From assembly GCF_002252155.1 (NCBI RefSeq), contig NZ_NEFD01000001.1, forward strand, positions 434,001 to 498,000: a DNA stretch of 64,000 bases, given 5' to 3'. This DNA is from Wohlfahrtiimonas sp. G9077 (GTDB taxonomy: Bacteria; Pseudomonadota; Gammaproteobacteria; Cardiobacteriales; Wohlfahrtiimonadaceae). This document shows, piece after piece, positions 1 through 7,063 of this stretch (position 1 is its first letter; each line of letters begins with the position of its first letter). The notes below the pieces were generated by a model. That model was not told where the DNA came from. It did not search any database and worked only from the letters and a program-made list of their open reading frames with translations. The position numbers were made by a program, and so were the translations under genes.

Positions 1-1328
1 CTAATTTGTTCTAATGCAATCTGTTCTTGTTCTTCTTCAAAGGTACGATTATCTGTAATGGCATTCCACGCCACCATTGCTTCAAAGACTGACTTCTTAG
101 AGATAATTGCATGATTCACAGATTGAATGAGCTCGCTAATAGATATTTCTGATTCAATCGTTTTCTGTAAGTTATCAGTGATATCTATCGAACCTGCATC
201 GTCTAAACCTAGCCACAATCCAAATTTATCTAAGACATGATTCATAAAATCATTGAGCTTTAAGCTATATAACATCAACTCACTGACCTCTTTTTTACTT
301 TCATTCTTAGTTTGGCTATCAGTCAATGCCATCTTGGTTCGCATGAGCAATTTTGAACCCGCAACAGCCATTTGCTCCTCTAGCTTATTCAATGCTTCTT
401 GCCCCGCTTTAATCGCCGCACCTGAATGCTCAATGTAACTAGCATCGCCGCCTAATGGTAAAAATAGTGCGCCTGCAATAATGAGTTCATCCTCGGAGGT
501 TGGCTGATCAACACCCACCATTTTCAAAATGGGCATTCTTGCTTTACTGAGAATATTGTCTTGCTCTGATTGTGATTGCCAATGTTTAATATTCAACTCT
601 GCTAAGTTAGAAAGTGGTGGTTTCTTAGCAAGTTTCAGTTCTTCTACAAATACATGGTCATAAGCTTTATTACCCACTCTGATCTCGACATCTTTAACCA
701 ATGTCCAATCATTACCAGAAAGCTTTCTATAAAATCTAGTGCGTGCTGGTGTCATGAGAACAATTTCATCCTGATACTTAATCTCAAAATCATTGGTCTG
801 TTCTTCATCAATCACAGCATGAATGTACTTAAATAACACAATACCGCCATTAGATTTGCGAATATCTAACACTTGATCAGGACTGACTTTAAACGCATAT
901 GGGCGCGCATTTAAATTCTTCTCTTCTTCACGTGTTTTCGCTTGTTCTGTCAATGTGTAATCAATCACTACATACGATCTAGAGTATCCCAATGACTCAA
1001 AAAAGACTGATTCAAAGATGCCACTCATACTTTTGCCAGAGCCATTAAAATCTTCTACAAATGCGCGCACATCATCATGAACATCATCTAATGCAAATTG
1101 CCGATAGAAGACACGTCCTGCCATAGATTTAATCGTATCTTCAAAATATGGTGTCAATGTTGCGACAGCTAATCTCGCATTATAATCTTGTGTTGTTTCC
1201 GACTTGAACTTTGGCAAATATGTTTGCTTAGCGGCTCTCATTGCTTCAGTACCGCCCAATAAAGCCTGAATCGGCTTAATTTTCTCATGAAACTCTTTCA
1301 TTTCATTGGAAATGCTATCTATTTTCAT
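1..1328 (-). CDS. Phage portal protein, DUF4055-like (3' end outside window)
   Basis: The reading frame is open from an ATG at 1328 to the window edge, so at least 442 codons of the N-terminal part are present and the C-terminus is missing. A GAGGTAG ribosome site lies just before the ATG. The translation begins MKIDSISNEMKEFHEKIKP and has the look of the DUF4055 portal family of siphophage prophages, which form the dodecameric ring through which DNA is packaged. The position 8 bases downstream of the large terminase supports a portal role. I recognise the family by overall pattern and gene order and see no catalytic motif. Confidence 0.7.
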   Translation of the reverse strand, partial: MKIDSISNEMKEFHEKIKPIQALLGGTEAMRAAKQTYLPKFKSETTQDYNARLAVATLTPYFEDTIKSMAGRVFYRQFALDDVHDDVRAFVEDFNGSGKSMSGIFESVFFESLGYSRSYVVIDYTLTEQAKTREEEKNLNARPYAFKVSPDQVLDIRKSNGGIVLFKYIHAVIDEEQTNDFEIKYQDEIVLMTPARTRFYRKLSGNDWTLVKDVEIRVGNKAYDHVFVEELKLAKKPPLSNLAELNIKHWQSQSEQDNILSKARMPILKMVGVDQPTSEDELIIAGALFLPLGGDASYIEHSGAAIKAGQEALNKLEEQMAVAGSKLLMRTKMALTDSQTKNESKKEVSELMLYSLKLNDFMNHVLDKFGLWLGLDDAGSIDITDNLQKTIESEISISELIQSVNHAIISKKSVFEAMVAWNAITDNRTFEEEQEQIALEQI

Positions 1329-1336
1329 TACTACCT

Positions 1337-2635
1337 CTAGAATGGCATTGAAGAGTGTCTTAATTGACGTTTAACAATAGGAAATAATTTGATGATTGGG
1401 TATGTACCTGCATCATTCACATGATCCACACCTGAGCTTTTATCAGGCTCTCCATACTTGTCATAGACTTGCTGTTCTAATCCTTCTGTAAATTTTGGAC
1501 ATCGATGTGTATTCACTAACAGGCGGCGTTTACCTTCACCATTCAATAACATTGCTTGCATCGCCATAATTCTGTCTTTGACCCTTGGGTTCGTCGTATC
1601 AACCACTAAAGTAAAACCCGCTTCTTTTAAAATGCTTAGATCAGAGTCACTGGCATTTTTAGAACTGGTGTTGTGGCCACTGGCATCAGGATAAATTCGA
1701 ATGGCGCGATTGGGATAACGCTCTTTAAGCAAATACGCCATCGTCGGTGTATCTCTAACTTCTGTTAATTCATCAATCGCTATTGGATTTCCATCACGTA
1801 TCACATATACAACCGCAGCCATTTGTAAAACGTTAAAGTCCATACCAATATGCAATGGCTCACCTGATTTTAACTCTGCATCAGAATGATTTAATTTACG
1901 GTCAAAATTGCTATAAATCGTGCCACTCGTTAGATTGACAAAGCGGCCATTTAAATAAGCTTCGATTAGCTGCTTTGGATATGACTCATAAAGCGATTCT
2001 ATATATCCATCAGGTAGATTCTTTTCATTGTCATATGTACTGGCTTGCACCAATCCATATAATGCCTCTAGCTTTGGATTCTCTCGCACAGACTTAACAA
2101 ATTGCTCATATACAAAATTGAAGCCTTCAGGTGTCGTTGTGACATCAATACCATTGCGCAAACCTTCCACTTTATATCTCATACGTGCGATGATCTTACG
2201 CCATGCTAAAGTGGCTTTATCTTGTTTCAAAATGTCGATTTCATCAACCATCGCATGGCCAATTTTAAATCCAACAATTGAAGATGGATTATCCATTGAT
2301 CGACATATACAAACACCGCGATAAGTAGCCCCATTATAAAAATGAACCTCCTTGTCCGATGTTTTAATATCTACAGATAAACCCCAATGAAATGCGACTT
2401 CCTCCATCGTTTGATAAAAGATGTCTCTAATTTGAGGGAATGTTGGCGCGAAATAACCCGCATTAATTTTCGGGTATTCCCACATATGCTTTGCAATGCC
2501 CGCGCAACCTACCCACGTTTTACCACTACCAAAGCCAGCGACAAATGCTTTAAACTTTTTATCTAACGCAATAAACTTGGCTTGTGGCACATTAAGTTTC
2601 GGGCTTATCGTCTTGCTTTCTTGCATCTTGAACAT
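1337..2635 (-). CDS. Phage terminase large subunit
   Basis: This 432-residue protein is the ATPase/nuclease motor that packages phage DNA into the prohead. A Walker A motif GFGSGKTW lies near residue 35 and a Walker B segment MVDEID near residue 128. The later aspartates (for example GMDFNV and PDASG) fit the RNase H-like nuclease domain. It follows the small subunit with an overlap of 44 bases and precedes the portal gene, the usual packaging order. The start is uncertain: ATG codons at 2635 and 2626 both lack a clear ribosome site, which suggests translational coupling to the small subunit. Confidence 0.88.
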   Translation of the reverse strand: MFKMQESKTISPKLNVPQAKFIALDKKFKAFVAGFGSGKTWVGCAGIAKHMWEYPKINAGYFAPTFPQIRDIFYQTMEEVAFHWGLSVDIKTSDKEVHFYNGATYRGVCICRSMDNPSSIVGFKIGHAMVDEIDILKQDKATLAWRKIIARMRYKVEGLRNGIDVTTTPEGFNFVYEQFVKSVRENPKLEALYGLVQASTYDNEKNLPDGYIESLYESYPKQLIEAYLNGRFVNLTSGTIYSNFDRKLNHSDAELKSGEPLHIGMDFNVLQMAAVVYVIRDGNPIAIDELTEVRDTPTMAYLLKERYPNRAIRIYPDASGHNTSSKNASDSDLSILKEAGFTLVVDTTNPRVKDRIMAMQAMLLNGEGKRRLLVNTHRCPKFTEGLEQQVYDKYGEPDKSSGVDHVNDAGTYPIIKLFPIVKRQLRHSSMPF

Positions 2636-3065
2636 TTACAACAATTTTAACGGGTGTGGCATCTAACTCTTCACTTACAGCCACAGGTTTATCTCGCCAT
2701 TTATCGGGCTGTCTATTCTTGAGCCAAAATATCTGTGCCGTAGTATCTGGCATCGCTTCTTTAGTCGTTACAGACTTTTTCATGCCTTGTTCAGACATTT
2801 CATTCTTGGTTTCGATATATTGATATCCAATAGCTCTTTGAAAAAGAGATTTGGCAACCAACGCATCCGCATCAATCTTCCCTTTTTTTATGGACTCGCA
2901 AAATTCTTCATGTTCAAGTTTCCATCTGTTGATGGTTGATTCATCAACATTAAAGAAGCGTGCTAAATCTGCATCTGTTGCACCCAACAAACAATAATTA
3001 AAAGCGAGCTCACAATACTCATGCTTGTACTTAGTTGGACGACCAACTTTATTTTCAGCCGCCAT
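2592..3065 (-). CDS. Phage terminase small subunit
   Basis: This 157-residue protein should recognise the phage pac/cos DNA and load it onto the large subunit. The N-terminal half reads GRPTKYKHEYCELAFNYCLL followed by a helix-turn-helix with DADLARFFNVDESTINRWK. The C-terminal part contains FWLKNRQPDKWRDK, a segment typical of these small subunits. It overlaps the large subunit out of frame. The gene lies at the start of the structural block, directly after the lysis and methylase genes in the direction of transcription. Confidence 0.85.
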   Translation of the reverse strand: MAAENKVGRPTKYKHEYCELAFNYCLLGATDADLARFFNVDESTINRWKLEHEEFCESIKKGKIDADALVAKSLFQRAIGYQYIETKNEMSEQGMKKSVTTKEAMPDTTAQIFWLKNRQPDKWRDKPVAVSEELDATPVKIVVNVQDARKQDDKPET

Positions 3066-3074
3066 AATTAATCC

Positions 3075-3416
3075 TTATTTACTTAACTGCCTTAGTTGTT
3101 GCTCGTGCTGTGCGCTAGACTTTTCAAGTGATCCCAAACGCCCTAACACTTCTTTATTCACGGTCTTGAGATCAAGTACATCATTTTTAAGTGTATTGAT
3201 TGTGATTGTGTTCGCACTGTCTTGAAGCTTGATCGCAATAATATCTTTGGTCAGCATGTCAAACTTATTATCAATGCTCTCAAGATGTTTAACACTTTGC
3301 CCGTAAACTTGGCTAAATACCCAAATTGCAAAGCTCAATAATGCACTGCCTAGAAAGCCAGCAACAACAGTTGTTTTGTTATGTAACCATGTTTCAAAAT
3401 TGACTTTATTATCCAT
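3075..3416 (-). CDS. Membrane-anchored coiled-coil phage protein
   Basis: I do not recognise a family with certainty. The 113 residues contain one hydrophobic segment near residues 15 to 38 (VVAGFLGSALLSFAIWVFS) followed by a long heptad-like helical region to the end. That topology fits a small phage inner-membrane protein of the lysis region, either a holin-like or an accessory protein. It lies between the spanin-like pair and terminase in the same transcription unit. Function is inferred from position only. Confidence 0.5.
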   Translation of the reverse strand: MDNKVNFETWLHNKTTVVAGFLGSALLSFAIWVFSQVYGQSVKHLESIDNKFDMLTKDIIAIKLQDSANTITINTLKNDVLDLKTVNKEVLGRLGSLEKSSAQHEQQLRQLSK

Positions 3417-3431
3417 TATCGGCTTCCTTAT

Positions 3432-3647
3432 CTATGCCGTAGGACGTTTACAATCTCTATCGTATTTAATGATGTGCGATAGAATCCATCTCTTTGTTTC
3501 TAATGTTAATTGATCTTTGCGACTGATTGACCCTCGTTCCCATCCCGCACAGTTAATCGCCGCATAATCAATCTCTATATGCCTTGTGGCGCTCGAGCAG
3601 CTTATCAACATCAGACTCACTGCTAGTATTGATACTGTTTTTATCAT
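3432..3647 (-). CDS. Rz1-like outer-membrane spanin lipoprotein
   Basis: The frame is open further upstream, but I place the start at the ATG at 3647 because it opens a clean lipoprotein signal: MIKTVSILAVSLMLISC, with the lipobox LISC. The mature part has about 55 residues. The start lies inside the Rz-like gene in another frame, the classic nested Rz/Rz1 arrangement in which an outer-membrane lipoprotein and an inner-membrane coiled-coil protein bridge the periplasm and fuse the membranes at lysis. Many Rz1 proteins are proline-rich and this one is not, so the assignment rests on the lipobox and nesting. Confidence 0.6.
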   Translation of the reverse strand: MIKTVSILAVSLMLISCSSATRHIEIDYAAINCAGWERGSISRKDQLTLETKRWILSHIIKYDRDCKRPTA

Positions 3648-3822
3648 CTTTCGTTTTCTTCTCTTGATCGTTGATGAATTGCAGCTCCTCATGTTTGCTT
3701 TTATGCTGCTTGATTTGCTCTTTTTGTTTTTCGATCTTTTGGTTCTTACTTTTGAGTAAGGCATAAAAAAAGGCGGTTAAAACGCCCCATGCGATCAGCA
3801 GATACAATCTAAGTTTACGCAT
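3568..3822 (-). CDS. Rz-like inner-membrane spanin
   Basis: The 84 residues begin MRKLRLYLLIAWGVLTAFFYALL, a single N-terminal membrane anchor. A charged helical segment rich in Lys, Gln and Glu follows and should form a coiled coil in the periplasm. The lipoprotein gene ending at 3432 starts within this gene in a different frame, as in other phage spanin pairs. It overlaps the upstream holin-like gene by 8 bases. The expected partner role is the final step of lysis, outer-membrane disruption. Confidence 0.6.
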   Translation of the reverse strand: MRKLRLYLLIAWGVLTAFFYALLKSKNQKIEKQKEQIKQHKSKHEELQFINDQEKKTKDDKNSINTSSESDVDKLLERHKAYRD

Positions 3823-4036
3823 GATCTTTATCTCTTTTCATGGCAACAAAGCCTTTTGATGTAGCCGTTAAAGTCGCCATACTGGCAATAATCAATGCAA
3901 GCTCACTTGGCACATTCAGATCAAAAAACATTGCAGCAAAGAATCCACCACATAACGTAATCGCACTCATCATCTGAATAGTATTTGTCGTACTCAATCG
4001 CCCATTGTCATTTGTGAATAACTGCTTTATTTCCAT
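3815..4036 (-). CDS. DUF2644-like small phage membrane protein (holin candidate)
   Basis: The 73 residues contain the segment FTNDNGRLSTTNTIQ, which I recognise as characteristic of the DUF2644 family found in Haemophilus- and Pasteurella-type prophages. Two hydrophobic helices follow (about residues 21 to 38 and 44 to 60). Small two-helix proteins beside the spanin genes are usually holins, so it may release the endolysin or trigger lysis. That role is inferred from topology and neighbours. Confidence 0.6.
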   Translation of the reverse strand: MEIKQLFTNDNGRLSTTNTIQMMSAITLCGGFFAAMFFDLNVPSELALIIASMATLTATSKGFVAMKRDKDHA

Positions 4037-4102
4037 CTAAATCTCCATATAAGCTCAGGCGCATGCCACAATTAGCAGCATCTAACCGCGGCATGACTGA
4101 TC

Positions 4103-4894
4103 TTAGAAATTAATTCTGTAGCATAAATCTTCGTATTTTCGATCAGGGATTGGGCTCACAATCAACGAATGGCGCTCTGTCACATTGATACCCATTAAGT
4201 CCAATAACTCATCAGACTCTGATTTAGTACTAGAAAATAGAACCGCCTTTCTAGATCCCAATTCTTTGAATAAATGAATGGCATCAACAAGTTTAAACCT
4301 TGCATCATTCTTGACTGAATATCCCGTTTGGTTAGTCATGATATACGGCGGATCTGCAATAAAAACCGTATTTTCATGACCAGGGTATAAACTCAAAAGC
4401 TCTTTATAATCCATCCTGACACGTTCTACATTGGATAAGTAATCCTCGGCATTCAGCGGATTTTTAGGCGGGCTGATGTACCATGTTTTGTTGGCCAATG
4501 AATCAAAAGAGTGGCAATAATTGCCTGAGAATAGAAGCCAACTCGACACGGTAATAAAATCTGTTGTACCAGATTCTTTAATCAATTTGAGTATGCCATC
4601 TTTGGCTGCCCCACTTAATTTCGTACCTTTCTCAAAGACGCTACACGCCTTGGCAATCTTTTGACGCAAAGCTTCAGTTTGTTCAATTTGATTCAATCGC
4701 CCCTGATAGTTATCAAAATCATTCCAAATCACACGGGCATTCGGGTTATTTCTTTTGATCTCATGCGACAATATGCCACTGCCACCGAATAGATCAATCA
4801 CAGTCATATGATCAAAATTGATTTCGTTAATCAAACGCAGCCAATTTCTCTTTTGGCCTAAAAATGGTAATGGAGCTTTTGTATATTTCTTCAT
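4103..4894 (-). CDS. Phage DNA adenine methyltransferase (Dam-like, D12 class)
   Basis: The protein carries the alpha-class order of motifs: PFLGQKRNW near the N-terminus, the SAM-binding DLFGGSG and the catalytic DPPY (in VFIADPPYIMTNQTGY). It should methylate the N6 position of adenine in DNA and may shield phage DNA from restriction. I start it at the ATG at 4894, which has a GAGGTG ribosome site 6 to 7 bases upstream. An in-frame GTG at 4948 directly after the com stop codon would give 18 more residues. A small hairpin sits just before the chosen start. Confidence 0.85.
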   Translation of the reverse strand: MKKYTKAPLPFLGQKRNWLRLINEINFDHMTVIDLFGGSGILSHEIKRNNPNARVIWNDFDNYQGRLNQIEQTEALRQKIAKACSVFEKGTKLSGAAKDGILKLIKESGTTDFITVSSWLLFSGNYCHSFDSLANKTWYISPPKNPLNAEDYLSNVERVRMDYKELLSLYPGHENTVFIADPPYIMTNQTGYSVKNDARFKLVDAIHLFKELGSRKAVLFSSTKSESDELLDLMGINVTERHSLIVSPIPDRKYEDLCYRINF

Positions 4895-4909
4895 GAACAC
4901 CTCATTGTT

Positions 4910-4929
4910 TTGATGCTCGAGGCATTCAA
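4910..4929 (-). promoter_or_regulatory. Hairpin before the methylase start, possible translational control site
   Basis: On the minus strand TTGA(A)TGC pairs with GCATCAA around a 5-base loop, with one bulged A. The hairpin lies between the com stop and the methylase ribosome site at about 4900. In phage Mu the Com zinc-finger protein opens a hairpin at the mom start so that mom can be translated. The same layout here suggests an equivalent switch, which is inference. Confidence 0.4.
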
Positions 4930-4948
4930 CATTAGGCGCTCTAGGCAC

Positions 4949-5080
4949 TCACTTCTTTAAAATATTCATAGATTTACATCTAGGACATTTTATTTTTAAT
5001 ACGCTGTATTCAGCATCACATAACTTCTTATTACAATTTGCACATCTCACTTCTGTTAAAACTTTCTTTTTTCTTTCCAT
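4949..5080 (-). CDS. Com-like zinc-finger translational regulator
   Basis: This 43-residue protein starts MERKKKVLTEVRCANCNKK. It has two CxxC pairs (CANC near residue 13 and CPRC near residue 32), which form one zinc-binding site as in the Com family. Mu Com binds mRNA and activates translation of the DNA modification gene mom. Here the next gene, beginning at or just after the com stop, is an adenine methylase, so this protein probably controls it. The ATG at 5080 follows an AT-rich leader with a weak AGG ribosome site. Confidence 0.75.
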   Translation of the reverse strand: MERKKKVLTEVRCANCNKKLCDAEYSVLKIKCPRCKSMNILKK

Positions 5081-5100
5081 ATTAACCTGATAAAATTACT

Positions 5101-5218
5101 GCCCCTGCAGGGGGCGGCCTTGCGTGCTTGCGCAATGGGTTAACTGGTCTCTCAGTTGACTACTGTAAGAAGTGTTGGCGCATTTCTTACAGTGCCGTCT
5201 TAGCAGGCTTCTACTGCT
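5101..5218 (-). ncRNA. Cluster of five hairpins in the com leader, candidate structured RNA
   Basis: Five inverted repeats follow one another: 5101-5115 (GCCCC/GGGGC), 5120-5135 (TTGCG/CGCAA), 5142-5157 (AACTG/CAGTT), 5162-5193 (a perfect 10-base stem ACTGTAAGAA) and 5202-5218 (AGCAG/CTGCT). The segment is visibly richer in G and C than its surroundings and has no reading frame of note. It lies upstream of the com/methylase pair in the direction of transcription. It could be a structured 5' leader, a small RNA or a packaging-related element. Confidence 0.4.
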
Positions 5219-5306
5219 TTGCCCACCTTATTCACTTGATCTAAAATTATTTGTTCTGATGTTAAATGCGTATCTAGATAACTTTTTGTGCTGACTGTTT
5301 AGTCCA

Positions 5307-5330
5307 CAAAAAAGCCCCAATTAAGGGGCT
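5307..5330 (-). terminator. Rho-independent terminator
   Basis: On the minus strand AGCCCC and GGGGCT form a stem around TTAATT and are followed by a run of T (plus-strand A at 5307-5313). It follows the stop codon of the small membrane protein gene ending at 5341. A nearly identical copy lies at 6046-6069. Confidence 0.8.
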
Positions 5331-5340
5331 ATTCGAACAA

Positions 5341-5511
5341 CTACTGAGCACCAAACAGAAATCCAAATGGGCTCAGTGTCTTGCATGTGATAGGAAATCT
5401 TTTATTGTAGTCATTAAGATCCATCGAACACATCCAATAAGACTGATGTAAGATTGATATCAATACAATAATCATTCCAATAGTGGTAAATACTATTTTA
5501 AATTTATTCAT
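5341..5511 (-). CDS. Small membrane protein of the lysis region
   Basis: About 56 residues beginning MNKFKIVFTTIGMIIVLISIL, with one N-terminal membrane segment and a short tail. I do not recognise a family. A GTG at 5526 would extend it by five residues, and neither start has a convincing ribosome site. It lies directly downstream of the endolysin gene and ends at a terminator. A holin, antiholin or endolysin-associated role is possible but not shown. Confidence 0.4.
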   Translation of the reverse strand: MNKFKIVFTTIGMIIVLISILHQSYWMCSMDLNDYNKRFPITCKTLSPFGFLFGAQ

Positions 5512-5540
5512 GCTGATGCTATACACTTAGGGCAGCTAAT

Positions 5541-6035
5541 CTAAAACTGTGGATATTGTGGTGACAATGGTAACTCAAAATGCGGACCATCCGCAAATGC
5601 TCGTTGGCCATTACGAATGCGCTGATCAACATAAGCCTGCTGCGCTTGCTTTGTTGTCATGCCCTGAATATCAGAAAGCAACTTATCCCAAACGCCACCC
5701 CAACGCACAGGAATCTTTAATTCAATCGATGCTTGGCGTACAGCTTCCGCAATTGCATAGCATCCATCCCAATCCCAGCGAAGTTGGCCACGAATCAGCG
5801 GCACTAAATCCACAGCATGAGCATAGCCATCTTTGCCTATTAAATGACGGGAACCATGCAATGTGGTCGATGTACCTTTGGCATAATAGGCTTTTTGTTT
5901 CGTGATTGATCGAACACCTTCAAAGACTGTGAAATCTTGCTGAGTGATCTCAATGGCTCGTTCTACAATTGCAACTAAATCAGGATGAACCCCGATTAAA
6001 TTATTCTTTGATTTTTTCCCTAACTTAAACCCCAT
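5541..6035 (-). CDS. Phage endolysin, M15-type L-alanyl-D-glutamate peptidase
   Basis: The 164 residues contain the zinc-ligand signature of VanY/M15 endolysins: SRHLIGKDGYAHAVDL near residue 82 supplies the first His and Asp, and DGPHFE near the C-terminus supplies the last His. The RWGGVWD segment is also typical. The enzyme should cut the L-Ala-D-Glu bond in peptidoglycan at lysis. There is no signal peptide, so export would depend on a holin. A GGGTGA ribosome site precedes the ATG, and a terminator lies just upstream of that. Confidence 0.88.
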   Translation of the reverse strand: MGFKLGKKSKNNLIGVHPDLVAIVERAIEITQQDFTVFEGVRSITKQKAYYAKGTSTTLHGSRHLIGKDGYAHAVDLVPLIRGQLRWDWDGCYAIAEAVRQASIELKIPVRWGGVWDKLLSDIQGMTTKQAQQAYVDQRIRNGQRAFADGPHFELPLSPQYPQF

Positions 6036-6045
6036 ATTTCACCCA

Positions 6046-6069
6046 CAAAAAAGCCCCAATTAAGGAGCT
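6046..6069 (-). terminator. Terminator immediately upstream of the endolysin gene
   Basis: The minus strand reads AGCTCC, TTAATT, GGGGCT and then a T run ending only a few bases before the endolysin ribosome site. It is nearly the same sequence as the terminator at 5307-5330. Reading through it would need antitermination, which fits control of lysis by the Q-like protein encoded upstream. Confidence 0.65.
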
Positions 6070-6102
6070 TATATAAATTAATCAATTTGAAATGAAAACT
6101 AC

Positions 6103-6261
6103 TTATAATGTTTTATCAATATAAGTTACATGTTTGCAGTCGCTGCAAGTGAAAGAATCCGTGTACTCTTCTTTTATTGCCCATGTTCTTTCAAAATCTA
6201 CAATATTTGTACCATTACACTTCTCACACTGTAGAGCTTCGCCAATTTCTTCATCACACAT
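6103..6261 (-). CDS. Small zinc-ribbon phage protein
   Basis: This 52-residue frame starts at an ATG with an AAGGAG ribosome site. It has two CxxC pairs, CEKC near residue 12 and CSDC near residue 39, which should bind one zinc ion. I recognise no specific family. Small zinc-ribbon proteins are common between the late promoter region and lysis genes of temperate phages and their function is mostly unknown. Confidence 0.6.
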   Translation of the reverse strand: MCDEEIGEALQCEKCNGTNIVDFERTWAIKEEYTDSFTCSDCKHVTYIDKTL

Positions 6262-6334
6262 GATGAACTCCTTATTTTACGCCTATCAAATTGTAGGCAG
6301 GAGCAATATAGCCGTGACTTTTATTATTAGCAAA

Positions 6335-6508
6335 TCATAAAGTACAAGCGCCACCTGCACAGCTATTGTCCTCAACTTCTTCATAAGGCTGTTTTTCAAC
6401 TTTAGCTACTTCAACTCGCTTTGAAGCGCATAACACACAATCATCACCTGATTGATCATTGAAGAATGATTCTAATAACTCTTTTTTACATGTATTGCAT
6501 TTTCTCAT
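6335..6508 (-). CDS. Small cysteine-rich phage protein
   Basis: About 57 residues from the ATG at 6508: MRKCNTCKKELL, then CVLC, and a C-terminal CAGGAC. The paired cysteines CNTC and CVLC suggest a treble-clef or zinc-ribbon fold. An upstream GTG would add five residues. A GGGGCG stretch may act as the ribosome site. It is cotranscribed with the next zinc-ribbon gene. Function unknown. Confidence 0.5.
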   Translation of the reverse strand: MRKCNTCKKELLESFFNDQSGDDCVLCASKRVEVAKVEKQPYEEVEDNSCAGGACTL

Positions 6509-6582
6509 AATCAATCGCCCCACAATGTAATCAATAGAGATAGCCAGGGCTTACATAAATGCAGAAGCATCCTGGGCAAATT

Positions 6583-6659
6583 TGGTGTGCCTTGTTGGAC
6601 TCGAACCAACGGCCGCTCGATTATGAGTCGAGCGCTCTAACCAACTGAGCTAAAGGCAC
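6583..6659 (-). tRNA. tRNA-Ile (CAT anticodon, lysidine type), phage-borne
   Basis: A full cloverleaf is visible: 7-bp acceptor stem GTGCCTT/AAGGCAC, D arm AGCTCAGTTGGTTAGAGC, anticodon stem CTCGA/TCGAG with loop CTCATAA, T arm GTTGG/CCAAC around TTCGAGT, and an encoded ACCA end. The CAT anticodon could mean Met or Ile2. C4-G69 and C5-G68 in the acceptor stem and A37-A38 match what TilS recognises in tRNA-Ile2, so I favour a tRNA that reads AUA after lysidine modification. It lies inside the prophage between the Q-like gene and the lysis genes, where Shiga-toxin phages also carry a tRNA of this type. Confidence 0.85.
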
Positions 6660-6879
6660 TATGTTCGTTGATATGCTCAACGATAAGCAATTGCGCATCG
6701 TCACCTGATGCAAGGATATTGCCCTGAAGTATTATCGGAGGAATTCATGCAATATTGCTGGTGTTTATTTGCCATGTATTAGAGCTCTGAGTAGCACCGC
6801 CAGCTGGCTCTTTCAGATTCATGGACTACTATGGTCGCAGTCGTATGTGTCTCTGATATTTATACTTTATTTCAGGCAT
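6660..6879. other. Gap between tRNA and restriction operon, no clear gene
   Basis: No convincing gene is visible. On the plus strand a GGAGG ribosome-like site at 6737 precedes an 11-codon frame (6747-6782, MQYCWCLFAMY) that may be chance. The rest of the gap up to the res gene holds the terminators listed separately and AT-rich sequence. Confidence 0.4.
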
Positions 6880-6905
6880 AAAAAAAGACCGCCACGGCGA
6901 TCTTT
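6880..6905 (-). terminator. Rho-independent terminator
   Basis: On the minus strand AAAGATCGC pairs with GCGGTCTTT (one G-T pair) around a short loop and is followed by seven T. It would stop transcription coming from the restriction-modification genes before the tRNA, as a second terminator after the one at 7013-7040. Confidence 0.7.
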
Positions 6906-7012
6906 CTAAGAATTTATTTCGATCAAAATCTGATAGATACAATTTTTGACCATAGTGTTATATTAACATAAAAGTGCCTATTTGCAAAAAGTTATAAAAC
7001 CTAGATATTAAC

Positions 7013-7040
7013 AAAACCTCTCCAATATCTATTGAAGAGG
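7013..7040 (-). terminator. Terminator of the restriction-modification operon
   Basis: On the minus strand CCTCTTCAATA and TATTGGAGAGG pair with one wobble and are followed by TTTTGTT. It lies about 24 bases after the res stop codon. Confidence 0.65.
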
Positions 7041-7063
7041 CTTCTTAATAAAGTTAAGTATAA

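Noticed and set aside
6583-6659. tRNA as the attachment site of the prophage or of a nested island
   Set aside because: Phage genes lie on both sides in lambdoid order, no integrase is adjacent, and I see no repeat of the tRNA 3' end in the window.
6747-6782. Eleven-codon plus-strand frame behind a GGAGG site
   Set aside because: It runs opposite to all neighbours and has no downstream gene or attenuator to control, so it may be chance.
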